From CAYJRW01 sp964372865 (GTDB lineage Bacteria > Patescibacteriota > Minisyncoccia > Minisyncoccales > 2-12-FULL-40-12): 6,544 nt of DNA. The notes below the pieces were generated by a model. It ran no database searches and was not told the origin of the DNA. It was given only the letters and a program-made list of their open reading frames with translations. The translations under genes were made by a program, and so were the position numbers. The stretch lies in assembly GCA_964372865.1 (NCBI GenBank), contig CAYJRW010000029.1:1-6544 (forward strand), written 5' to 3'. Shown in pieces: positions 1 to 5,243 of the stretch (within the stretch, counting starts at the first letter, position 1; each line of letters starts with the position of its first letter).

Positions 1-592
1 TTCTAAATTTTTCAGCCTTCTCTTTTCCCCACAAATCTTCAAGGGTTCTGCCCTTTAGTGCTTTTGATATTTTTTTACCAGTCTCTCGCCATATTTCATT
101 ATTTTCGGTAGTTATCCCGTAATTCCAGGGCTTCCCGCCTTTCTGATAAAAACGAATTCGTGCAGCTCTGATTCTTTCTCGAGATTCTTTTTTGCTTGGG
201 TTTTTGTAAAAAGATGCTGAGCATTTATAGCAGAATTTACTTTTTCCTTCCTTTTGTCCGCTGATTTGTTTTCCGCAAATCCTACAAGTATTGTAAACAA
301 AATGGTCGCATCGGTATTTGATTAAAACTTTTTCATTTATCTTTATATCTCCAAGTTTTTTCCAGCAGCCGTCTTCTGTCAAGAAATAGTGGTCTTTGCT
401 GGCTTTAATATACCAGCCGTTTTCGGCAATCAAACAATACAAATCTTTTTCTCCTCCGGCAACCACATCTAAAATTTTGTTTTTATGAACCTTACCCTCG
501 TCGAAATAAAGCGAATGCAGTACATTTTTGTTTCTTCTTTCGTATAATTTTTTCAGCGTGGTAGTGGAAATTTTAGTATCACCAGACAAGCA
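1..592 (-). other. Intein within DnaE (N-terminal splicing domain plus putative homing-endonuclease region), truncated
   Basis: In-frame insertion beginning at Cys607 (codon 592-590), right after FQLE, where uninterrupted DnaE reads FQLES. Block A is CLSGDTKI, a textbook intein N-terminus with the nucleophilic Cys1. Block B lies around intein residues 62-75 (IKASKDHYFLTEDGCW), with the conserved His at intein residue 68 and Ser in place of the usual Thr of TxxH. The splicing half is followed by a CX2C-X14-CX2C cluster (C709, C712, C727, C730), a zinc-finger candidate. A basic stretch comes next, with KPWNYGIT and GKKISKALKGRTLEDLWG, which resembles the NUMOD3-type DNA-binding repeats found beside HNH or GIY-YIG homing nucleases. 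No nuclease catalytic motif, block F or block G is visible because the window ends; 197 intein residues are seen. A split intein cannot be excluded. Confidence 0.9.
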
Positions 593-2410
593 TTCCAGCT
601 GGAACACGCTTGTTGTTTGGGCTTTTTGCAGTAGTTTGAAGGTTTCTTTATCGTCAAGAGGTATTTGCTGAATATCAATGCTCTTTCCCTGAACTTTGTA
701 GATTCTCGCCAAAGTGTCTTCAATAATTGTCAGGTTTTTCAGGCCCAGAAGGTCCATTTTCAAAAGACCAAGGTCTTCAATGGAATGCATTTCATATTGA
801 GTAACGATTGCTTTTTCGTTTTGGGTGGGATGCTGCAAAGGAACAATGTTGTCTAAGGGTTCAGCAGCAATCACTACTCCGCAAGCATGGGTTGAGGCGT
901 GTCTCGCTACTCCTTCCAATTTTTTGGCAAGGTCAATTAAGCTTTGAGCTTTTTGGTCCTCCAAATAAATTTGACGGAATTCTCCGACCTGCGCTAAAGT
1001 TTGATCCAATGTCAGACCAAAGGGAATCATTTTGGCTATTTTGTCGCAAAATGAGTATTGATAGCCCAAAGCCCGGCCCACATCTCTCACAACGGCACGG
1101 GCTGCCATTGTTCCAAAAGTTATTATTTGAGCCACTTTGTCGTGTCCGTATTTTTGAGCAACATAATTGATGACTTCGTCGCGCCTTCTGTCGGTAAAAT
1201 CCAAATCAATATCAGGTAAAGTTCCAGCACGGCCTGGATTCAAAAATCTTTCAAAGATGAGATTATATTTTAAGGGGTCAACGTTGGTAATATTCAATAA
1301 ATAGGCAACCAGAGACCCTCCGACACTGCCCCTGCCTGGTCCCACAACAATTCTGTTTTCCTTGGCCCAGTTGACAAAATCCTGCACTATCAAAAAATAG
1401 GAAGCAAAGCCGGCTTGCTTTATTGTGTCTAATTCATAATTCAACCTGTCTAAAACTGATTTTGCCGGTTTTTCACCGAATCTTCTTTTTAGACCATCTT
1501 GGCACAGTTCCCTTAAATATTTATCTGTCTCCTTTCTGTTTGGCGTTTCGAATTTGGGAAGTTTTATTTTGCCAAGGTCAAACTTAAAATTGCAGTCCTC
1601 GACAATTTTTTGGGTATTCTCAATTGCTTCAGGCATATCTTTAAAAAATTCTGCCATTTCTGAGGGGCTCCTCATTGAGAAATCGTCCTGTTTCATAGTA
1701 AGGCGCTCTGGATCCTGCGGGTCAGCTCCCGTGTTAATGAGCATTAAAATATCCTGGGCTTCAGCATCTTCTTTTCTCAAATAGTGAGGGTCGGCTGTTG
1801 CCACCAAACTTATACCTGTCTTTTTGGAGATTGAAATTAGTGCTTCGTTGACTTTTTTTTGCTGCGGGATTTGTGGGTGATGCTGTATTTCCAGATAAAA
1901 ATTTCCTTTGCCAAAAATATCTTGGTATATTTGGGCTTGTTTTTCCGCCTCTGAAATTTTGTTTACCAGCACTAGCTTTGGTATTTTCCCCTGGAGGCAG
2001 GCAGAAAGCGCAATCAGCCCCTTTGAATATTTTTTCAGCAATTCTTCATCAATCCTGGGTTTGTAGTAAAACCCTTCAAGGTAAGAGAGCGTGATTAATT
2101 TAACCAGGTTTTTGTAGCCCTCTTCATTTTTGACCAGTAAAATGAGGTGGTATCTTCTGTCATCGACATTTGGTCGCTCCTGCGTATAACTTTCAAAGGC
2201 CTGATACATTTCAGCGCCAATTATGGGCTTTACACTTTTTTCTTTTGCTTTTTTGTAAAATTCCACGGCGCCGTAAATATTTCCGTGGTCGGTTATGGCC
2301 AGAGAATCCATTTCCAACTCTTTGACATAGTCCAGCATTGGGTCAATTTTTGGCAGCCCGTCCAACAAGCTGTAGTGGCTGTGCGTATGCAGGTGAGTGA
2401 ATTTTTGCAT
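1..2410 (-). CDS. dnaE: DNA polymerase III alpha subunit (DnaE), 5' part, intein-interrupted, truncated by window edge
   Basis: Replicative C-family DNA polymerase. 803 codons are visible and the frame is open to the left edge. Residues 1-210 form a PHP domain with all nine expected metal ligands: H6, H8, D17, H42, E67, H88, C138, D207 and H209. In families that keep this set the domain can be a proofreading 3'-5' exonuclease; E. coli has lost it. The polymerase core follows: VGPGRGSVGG, then PDIDLDF with catalytic D400 and D402, and KMDLLGL with D553 (equivalents of E. coli D401, D403 and D555). The conserved VFQLES motif is broken after E606 by Cys1 of an intein. The start MQKFTHLHTHSHYSLLDG matches the usual family N-terminus. 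There is no Shine-Dalgarno site; a promoter at 2419-2447 puts the transcript start about 2 nt before the ATG. The gene is divergent from rnhB. The beta-binding and tau-binding ends lie outside the window. Confidence 0.97.
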   Translation of the reverse strand, partial: MQKFTHLHTHSHYSLLDGLPKIDPMLDYVKELEMDSLAITDHGNIYGAVEFYKKAKEKSVKPIIGAEMYQAFESYTQERPNVDDRRYHLILLVKNEEGYKNLVKLITLSYLEGFYYKPRIDEELLKKYSKGLIALSACLQGKIPKLVLVNKISEAEKQAQIYQDIFGKGNFYLEIQHHPQIPQQKKVNEALISISKKTGISLVATADPHYLRKEDAEAQDILMLINTGADPQDPERLTMKQDDFSMRSPSEMAEFFKDMPEAIENTQKIVEDCNFKFDLGKIKLPKFETPNRKETDKYLRELCQDGLKRRFGEKPAKSVLDRLNYELDTIKQAGFASYFLIVQDFVNWAKENRIVVGPGRGSVGGSLVAYLLNITNVDPLKYNLIFERFLNPGRAGTLPDIDLDFTDRRRDEVINYVAQKYGHDKVAQIITFGTMAARAVVRDVGRALGYQYSFCDKIAKMIPFGLTLDQTLAQVGEFRQIYLEDQKAQSLIDLAKKLEGVARHASTHACGVVIAAEPLDNIVPLQHPTQNEKAIVTQYEMHSIEDLGLLKMDLLGLKNLTIIEDTLARIYKVQGKSIDIQQIPLDDKETFKLLQKAQTTSVFQLECLSGDTKISTTTLKKLYERRNKNVLHSLYFDEGKVHKNKILDVVAGGEKDLYCLIAENGWYIKASKDHYFLTEDGCWKKLGDIKINEKVLIKYRCDHFVYNTCRICGKQISGQKEGKSKFCYKCSASFYKNPSKKESRERIRAARIRFYQKGGKPWNYGITTENNEIWRETGKKISKALKGRTLEDLWGKEKAEKFR

Positions 2411-2426
2411 GTTATAATAGTATAAT
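2410..2426 (+). promoter_or_regulatory. Candidate rnhB operon promoter (extended -10, tandem TATAAT)
   Basis: Two perfect TATAAT hexamers lie at 2413-2418 and 2421-2426. The first is preceded by TG at the extended -10 position (TGtTATAAT), which can make up for the lack of a clear -35 box. Starting from the first hexamer, RNA would begin near 2425, 2 nt before the rnhB ATG at 2427. The element overlaps the divergent dnaE promoter, so the two polymerases would compete for one site. An in-frame TAG at 2418-2420 rules out a longer RnhB. Confidence 0.5.
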
Positions 2427-2447
2427 ATGAAGCATCCAACCTGGCAA
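2419..2447 (-). promoter_or_regulatory. Candidate dnaE promoter (TTGCCA-17-TATACT)
   Basis: Read on the minus strand, TTGCCA (2447-2442) and TATACT (2424-2419) are separated by exactly 17 bp, each one base from the sigma70 consensus. Transcription would start near 2412, about 2 nt before the dnaE ATG at 2410, giving an essentially leaderless mRNA. The -35 box lies inside the first codons of rnhB. Called by eye only; AT-rich DNA often gives chance -10 boxes. Confidence 0.55.
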
Positions 2448-3203
2448 GAAGAAAGGAAGCTGTGGAAAAAAGGAAAAAAGAGGGTGGTGTGCTTGGATGA
2501 AGTTGGAAAGGGTTCTTTGGCAGGGCCGGTCGTGGCATGCGCAGTGGCGCTAAATTCAAAATTCAAAAATCAAAATGCAAAATTAAAATTCAAAAGCCGA
2601 GTCCGAACGGGCGCGGCGGGAAATGAGAGCTTCGCCCTCAGCGACCTTAAAAATTTACGCGATTCAAAAAAGCTTACCCCTAAAAAAAGAAAGAAATTTT
2701 ATGAAATTTTAACAAAACATCCTGGAGTTGAGTGGGGGATTGGTAGGGTTTATCCCGGAGTGATTGACAGAATTAATATTCTGGAGGCGACAAAGCTGGC
2801 AATGGTTAGAGCTGTAGAAAAGCTAAAAGTTAATTTCGCTGAGGATTTAGCCTCATCTCACGCCTCAGCTAAAGCCTCGGCAAATGAAAAGTTAAAAATT
2901 GGTTTTTTGATTTTGGACGGAAATATGAAATTAGATTTGCCTATCCCTCAAAAGTCAATTGTGAAAGCCGATGAAAAAGTGCTTTCTTGCGCCATTGCCT
3001 CGATTATTGCCAAAGTCAAGAGAGACAAGGCAATGCAAAGGTATCATAGAAAATATCCCCAATACGGATTTGACCGACACAAGGGCTACGGAACAAAACA
3101 GCATATAACGATGTTGAATAAATTTGGCAGGTGTGATATACATAGAAATAGTTTCAACTATGGCCGTACCAAAACAGCGACACACCAAATCAAGAAGAAA
3201 TAA
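2427..3203 (+). CDS. rnhB: Ribonuclease HII
   Basis: Endonuclease that cuts RNA in RNA-DNA duplexes and removes single ribonucleotides misincorporated into DNA; cytoplasmic. Family signatures: VVCLDEVGKGSLAGPVVACAV (residues 20-40), LRDSKKLTPKKR (77-88), ILDGN (162-166), KADEKVLSCAIASIIAKVKRD (180-200) and YGFDRHKGYGT (213-223). The four metal-binding acids are D24, E25, D164 and D182. The usual GRG loop that reads the RNA-DNA junction is GKG here (K28), while the junction-reading Tyr of KGYGT is kept. At 258 residues it is longer than the common ~200, mainly because of two odd in-frame stretches, residues 43-76 and about 138-153, described as repeats. The start gives an N-terminus (PTWQEERKLWKKG) of the kind seen in relatives. 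The last 14 codons overlap rpmF in another frame. First gene of the operon. Confidence 0.95.
   Translation: MKHPTWQEERKLWKKGKKRVVCLDEVGKGSLAGPVVACAVALNSKFKNQNAKLKFKSRVRTGAAGNESFALSDLKNLRDSKKLTPKKRKKFYEILTKHPGVEWGIGRVYPGVIDRINILEATKLAMVRAVEKLKVNFAEDLASSHASAKASANEKLKIGFLILDGNMKLDLPIPQKSIVKADEKVLSCAIASIIAKVKRDKAMQRYHRKYPQYGFDRHKGYGTKQHITMLNKFGRCDIHRNSFNYGRTKTATHQIKKK
2552..2645 (+). repeat. Putative in-frame inserted element in rnhB, first
   Basis: Between the DEVG motif block and LRDSKKL, RNase HII normally has only a short loop. Here there are about 34 residues (43-76) with no family resemblance. The DNA is a two-part composite: an A-rich run of near-repeats of AAATTCAAA and AAAATCAAAATGC (2552-2596), then a GC-rich stretch (2597-2645) with the imperfect hairpin GAGaGCTTCGCcCTC. 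The composition differs sharply from the flanking gene on both sides. This suggests intergenic-type or mobile repeat sequence captured without breaking the frame. Copies elsewhere in the genome cannot be checked here. Confidence 0.45.
2837..2882 (+). repeat. Putative in-frame palindromic repeat in rnhB, second
   Basis: Codes for an Ala/Ser-rich run (AEDLASSHASAKASANE) between the helix ending EKLKVNF and the strand LKIGFLILDGN, where relatives have a short linker. The DNA contains the inverted repeats GCTGAGG (2838-2844) with CCTCAGC (2863-2869) and TTTAGC (2846-2851) with GCTAAA (2868-2873). It also has three near-direct copies of a GCCTCA/GCCTCGG unit. The mix of dyads and iterations resembles small palindromic elements that insert in coding frames. 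Confidence 0.45.
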
Positions 3204-3441
3204 AAGAAGGATGCATCTTTTTTTGACCGCCTCGGTTTTAGCCAAGTGCCAAAAATGCGGAAAACCAGTGAAGCCTCATACGGTTTGTTCAAACTGCGGC
3301 TATTATAAAGGCAGGGAAGTTGTTGACGTTTTGAAAAAATTGACTAAAAAAGAAAGAAAACAAAAAGAAAAAGAAATGAAAGCTAAGGAATCCCAAGAGC
3401 AGGAAAAACCGATGAGCTTGGAAGAATTATCAAGAAAATAA
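3160..3441 (+). CDS. rpmF: 50S ribosomal protein L32, with charged C-terminal extension
   Basis: Large-subunit ribosomal protein. Residues 1-20 are the typical basic L32 start, MAVPKQRHTKSRRNKRRMHL, followed by a zinc ribbon CX2C-X9-CX2C (C30, C33, C43, C46). Bacterial L32 is usually about 60 residues. This one is 93, with a Lys/Glu-rich, probably coiled tail from about residue 58 (KKLTKKERKQKEKEMKAKES...). The start at 3160 is chosen because MAVPK is the canonical N-terminus; the upstream in-frame ATG at 3124 would add 12 residues foreign to the family. The start lies 44 nt inside rnhB with no Shine-Dalgarno site, so translation is probably coupled to rnhB. nusB follows after 1 nt. Confidence 0.93.
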   Translation: MAVPKQRHTKSRRNKRRMHLFLTASVLAKCQKCGKPVKPHTVCSNCGYYKGREVVDVLKKLTKKERKQKEKEMKAKESQEQEKPMSLEELSRK

Positions 3442-3442
3442 A

Positions 3443-3877
3443 ATGGCTTCCCGTCATTTGTCAAGAAGTATTGTCCTTCAGTCGCTTTATGAGTGGGATT
3501 TTTCCAGCAAGAAGAAGGACTTAACGAAAATCATAGAAAAAAATATAAAAGAGTTTGGGCCAGGCCTTGAAGACCAAAGTTTTGCCTGGCAGCTGACCAC
3601 AGGAGTCGTTCAAAAGCTTCAACAGATAGATGAAATTATTGAAAAGGCAGCTCCTGAGTGGCCTATTTCTCAAATAAACATTGTTGACAGAAATGTTTTG
3701 CGAATAGGTATTTATGAACTCTTACACGCAAACAGAGAGGAAGTTCCACCAAAAGTGGCGATTAACGAGGCCATAGAATTGGCAAAAAACTTTGGAGGAG
3801 AATCATCTGGAAAATTTATCAACGGAGTGCTGGGAACAATATATAAGGAAATAGATAAGGAAATAGAAAATAAATAA
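3443..3877 (+). CDS. nusB: Transcription antitermination factor NusB
   Basis: All-helical RNA-binding protein that, with S10 (NusE), binds boxA in nascent rRNA and helps RNA polymerase read through terminators. At 144 residues it has normal length. Signatures seen: an N-terminal SRHLSRSIVLQSLYEWDF helix (3-20), PEWPISQINIVDRNVLRIGIYEL (71-93), and the family hallmark PPKVAINEAIELAKNFGGESSGKFINGVL (102-130). The start ATG follows the rpmF stop by 1 nt and no Shine-Dalgarno site is visible, which points to termination-reinitiation coupling. rnc begins 1 nt after its stop. A boxA-like sequence lies about 1.4 kb downstream in the 23S leader, giving NusB a plausible local target. Confidence 0.96.
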   Translation: MASRHLSRSIVLQSLYEWDFSSKKKDLTKIIEKNIKEFGPGLEDQSFAWQLTTGVVQKLQQIDEIIEKAAPEWPISQINIVDRNVLRIGIYELLHANREEVPPKVAINEAIELAKNFGGESSGKFINGVLGTIYKEIDKEIENK

Positions 3878-3878
3878 C

Positions 3879-4568
3879 ATGCATGATTTTGCGAAACTTG
3901 AAAAGAAATTAAATCTAAAGTTCAAAAATAAAGATTTGCTAATACAGGCCTTCACGCACCGCTCTTATCTGAACGAAAATCCGGATTTTTATTTAAACCA
4001 CAACGAAAGATTGGAATTTTTGGGAGACGCTGTTTTGGAACTTGTCGTTACAGAAGAACTTTACAAAAAATATCCGAAAAGAACAGAAGGAGAATTAACC
4101 AATTGGAGAGCAGCTTTAGTTAACGCAAGAATTCTTTCGGTTCTCGCCAAAGATTTAGACTTTAATGGTTTTTTGTTGCTTTCCAAAGGTGAGACCAAAG
4201 AACTGGGTAAGGCCAGAGAATATATCCTGGCTAATACTGTTGAGGCCTTTATTGGAGCATTATATCTTGATTCTGGCTACAAGGCGTCATCAGATTTCAT
4301 TAAGAAACATTTAATGACGAGGTTGCCAGAGATAATAGAAAAAGGCCTTTTCAGGGATTCAAAGTCCCATTTCCAAGAAGAAGCGCAAGAAAGAGTTGGC
4401 ATTACTCCAATATACAAAGTGCTGAAAGAATGGGGGCCAGACCATGCCAAAAATTTTATAATCGGAGTTTTTTTAGGCAAAGATTTGGTAGCAGAAGGCC
4501 AAGGTTCTTCAAAGCAGGAAGCCGAAGTTGAAGCCGCCAAAAACGCGTTGGAAATAAAGAACTGGTAA
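3879..4568 (+). CDS. rnc: Ribonuclease III
   Basis: Double-strand-specific RNase that processes pre-rRNA and structured mRNAs. At 229 residues it is the usual bacterial length. The nuclease domain covers about 1-150: the signature HNERLEFLGDAVLE (41-54) supplies E43, E46 and D50, EGEL (70-73) the next acid, and ILANTVEAFIGALYLD (116-131) the last metal-site segment with E122. The aspartate found in E. coli at the position of N119 (D114) is Asn here, a change I believe occurs in other bacteria. A double-stranded-RNA-binding domain follows from about 161, ending GQGSSKQEAEVEAAKNAL. The start is 1 nt after the nusB stop; rpsP starts 2 nt after its end. Its place next to a 23S gene fits its rRNA-processing role. 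Confidence 0.97.
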   Translation: MHDFAKLEKKLNLKFKNKDLLIQAFTHRSYLNENPDFYLNHNERLEFLGDAVLELVVTEELYKKYPKRTEGELTNWRAALVNARILSVLAKDLDFNGFLLLSKGETKELGKAREYILANTVEAFIGALYLDSGYKASSDFIKKHLMTRLPEIIEKGLFRDSKSHFQEEAQERVGITPIYKVLKEWGPDHAKNFIIGVFLGKDLVAEGQGSSKQEAEVEAAKNALEIKNW

Positions 4569-4570
4569 TT

Positions 4571-5047
4571 ATGTTAGTTATTAGGTTATTCAGAGTAGGT
4601 AAAAAAAATCAGCCGTCTTTCAAGATTGTGGTGACAGACAAAAGAAGGCCTCCTCGGGCTGGTCGTTTTGTTGAGCAGGTCGGTTTTTGGAATCCTTTGA
4701 CAAAAGAAAAAGCTTTGAAGCCAGAAAGAATTAAATATTGGCTTTCGGTTGGAGCCAAACCTTCAGCCACAATTCATAATATGTTGGTTTCAGAAAAGAT
4801 TATTGAAGCCAAAAAAATCCCAAAGCACGCTAAGTCGAAGAAAAAAGAAGAACCAACCGAAAAGAAGCCTTCTGAACCATCCTCTGAAAAGCCATCTGAA
4901 CAAAAAACGGCAGAAGAACAGCCGCCAGCAGAAGCGACACCCAAAGAGGAACAGCCGGTCGCTGAACTTCGTTCATCTCCCACCATTCGCTCCGCTCGAG
5001 TAAAAGAAGAAAAGCCGCCAGAAGAACCCAAAAAGGACAACATTTGA
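4571..5047 (+). CDS. rpsP: 30S ribosomal protein S16, with long low-complexity tail
   Basis: Small-subunit assembly protein. Residues 1 to about 85 are a full S16: MLVIRLFRVGKKNQPSFKIV, then DKRRPPRAGRFVEQVGFWNP (23-42) and ERIKYWLSVGAKPS (52-65). S16 commonly ends near here. This protein continues for about 73 residues (86-158) of Lys/Glu/Pro/Ser-rich, probably disordered sequence, broken only by AELRSSPTIRSARV (131-144), whose DNA looks like an inserted repeat. The start is 2 nt after the rnc stop with no Shine-Dalgarno site. The TGA stop (5045-5047) is part of the -35 hexamer of a promoter for the 23S leader. No intrinsic terminator with a U-run lies directly after it; the first is at 5206-5231. 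Confidence 0.95.
   Translation: MLVIRLFRVGKKNQPSFKIVVTDKRRPPRAGRFVEQVGFWNPLTKEKALKPERIKYWLSVGAKPSATIHNMLVSEKIIEAKKIPKHAKSKKKEEPTEKKPSEPSSEKPSEQKTAEEQPPAEATPKEEQPVAELRSSPTIRSARVKEEKPPEEPKKDNI
4961..5003 (+). repeat. Putative in-frame inserted repeat in the rpsP tail
   Basis: Encodes AELRSSPTIRSARV in the middle of an otherwise Lys/Glu/Pro-only tail. The DNA changes from A/G-rich to C/T-rich and contains the dyad TGAAC-ttc-GTTCA (4963-4975) followed by CGCTCCGCTCGAG. It loosely resembles the second rnhB element: both contain TCATCTC followed closely by CAC or CGC and a CT/CG-rich end. The family relationship is inferred by eye from only two copies. Confidence 0.35.
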
Positions 5048-5070
5048 CACTTTTTTTGAGGAGATATAAT
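5044..5070 (+). promoter_or_regulatory. Candidate 23S leader promoter P1 (TTGACA-15-TATAAT)
   Basis: Both hexamers are perfect sigma70 consensus: TTGACA at 5044-5049 and TATAAT at 5065-5070. The spacer is 15 bp, shorter than the ideal 17, which may weaken it. The -35 box overlaps the rpsP stop codon. The transcript would start near 5077, inside the following inverted repeat. Confidence 0.5.
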
Positions 5071-5072
5071 GG

Positions 5073-5098
5073 TGGCTTTGCCGAACTAAGCAAAGCTA
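5073..5098 (+). repeat. Inverted repeat between P1 and P2
   Basis: GCTTTGC (5075-5081) and GCAAAGC (5090-5096) form a perfect 7-bp stem, extendable to 9 with a G-U and a T-A pair (5073-5098), around the loop CGAACTAA. No U-run follows, so it is not a standard intrinsic terminator. It could cap the 3' end of the rpsP mRNA or be an operator just upstream of the P2 -35 box. Confidence 0.45.
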
Positions 5099-5126
5099 TT
5101 GACAAACACTTTTGGTTTGCTAAAAT
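5099..5126 (+). promoter_or_regulatory. Candidate main 23S leader promoter P2 (TTGACA-16-TAAAAT)
   Basis: TTGACA (5099-5104) is a perfect -35 box, and TAAAAT (5121-5126) differs by one base from TATAAT; the 16-bp spacing is near ideal. The expected start is about 5133-5135. The spacer contains the small dyad CAAAC (5103-5107) / GTTTG (5115-5119). With P1 this makes a tandem pair, a layout common for rRNA genes. This is the best promoter between rpsP and the 23S gene. Confidence 0.65.
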
Positions 5127-5166
5127 GAAAAATAGCATGAGAAAGGACAGAAATACTTCAAATAAA

Positions 5167-5214
5167 GGAAGCGGTTAAAAATCTGCCATTTTTGTTTTAG
5201 CAGAGATCGCTTCC
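5167..5214 (+). promoter_or_regulatory. Candidate antiterminator stem in the 23S leader
   Basis: GGAAGCG (5167-5173) pairs perfectly with CGCTTCC (5208-5214). G-U, U-A and U-G pairs extend this to 10 bp, and an inner stem TCTGC (5182-5186) / GCAGA (5200-5204) stacks above a 5-nt A bulge with a 13-nt U-rich loop. The 3' strand uses the same bases as the 5' arm of the downstream terminator, so the two structures exclude each other. The upstream stem forms first during transcription, which would favour read-through by default. Confidence 0.5.
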
Positions 5215-5231
5215 GAGTAAGCGATTTTTTT
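5206..5231 (+). terminator. Intrinsic terminator ahead of the 23S gene
   Basis: ATCGCTT (5206-5212) and AAGCGAT (5219-5225) make a 7-bp stem with a 6-nt loop, followed at once by seven T (5225-5231). This is a standard rho-independent terminator shape, although the stem is short. It sits downstream of P1 and P2 and upstream of the 23S gene, so it must be bypassed to make 23S rRNA unless a promoter that I cannot see lies after it. Confidence 0.65.
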
Positions 5232-5243
5232 GTTGAAGGGAAA

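Larger units (their letters stand above)
5134..5231 (+). ncRNA. Possible short leader RNA or small RNA ending at the terminator
   Basis: RNA from P2 that stops at the terminator would be about 98 nt and highly structured, with no convincing reading frame. It could be a stable small RNA or the aborted product of an attenuated 23S leader. I recognise no SRP RNA, 6S RNA, tmRNA or RNase P motif in it. Low confidence that it is a separate gene. Confidence 0.25.

Noticed and set aside
112..300. Minus-strand 62-codon frame inside the intein
   Set aside because: It is an alternative frame of the intein coding sequence; the intein frame carries the CX2C-X14-CX2C and NUMOD3-like motifs and joins DnaE without a break.
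665..2425. Several plus-strand open frames of 63-120 codons across the dnaE region
   Set aside because: They are antisense shadows of dnaE, which has continuous family motifs on the minus strand; their translations show no recognisable domain.
5075..5096. Terminator for the rpsP operon
   Set aside because: The 7-bp stem is good but no U-run follows, and it lies between two promoters; kept only as an inverted repeat.
4749..5138. Overlapping frames in and after the rpsP tail
   Set aside because: Shadows produced by the A/G-rich low-complexity tail; the rpsP frame continues from a full S16 core to a TGA at 5045-5047.
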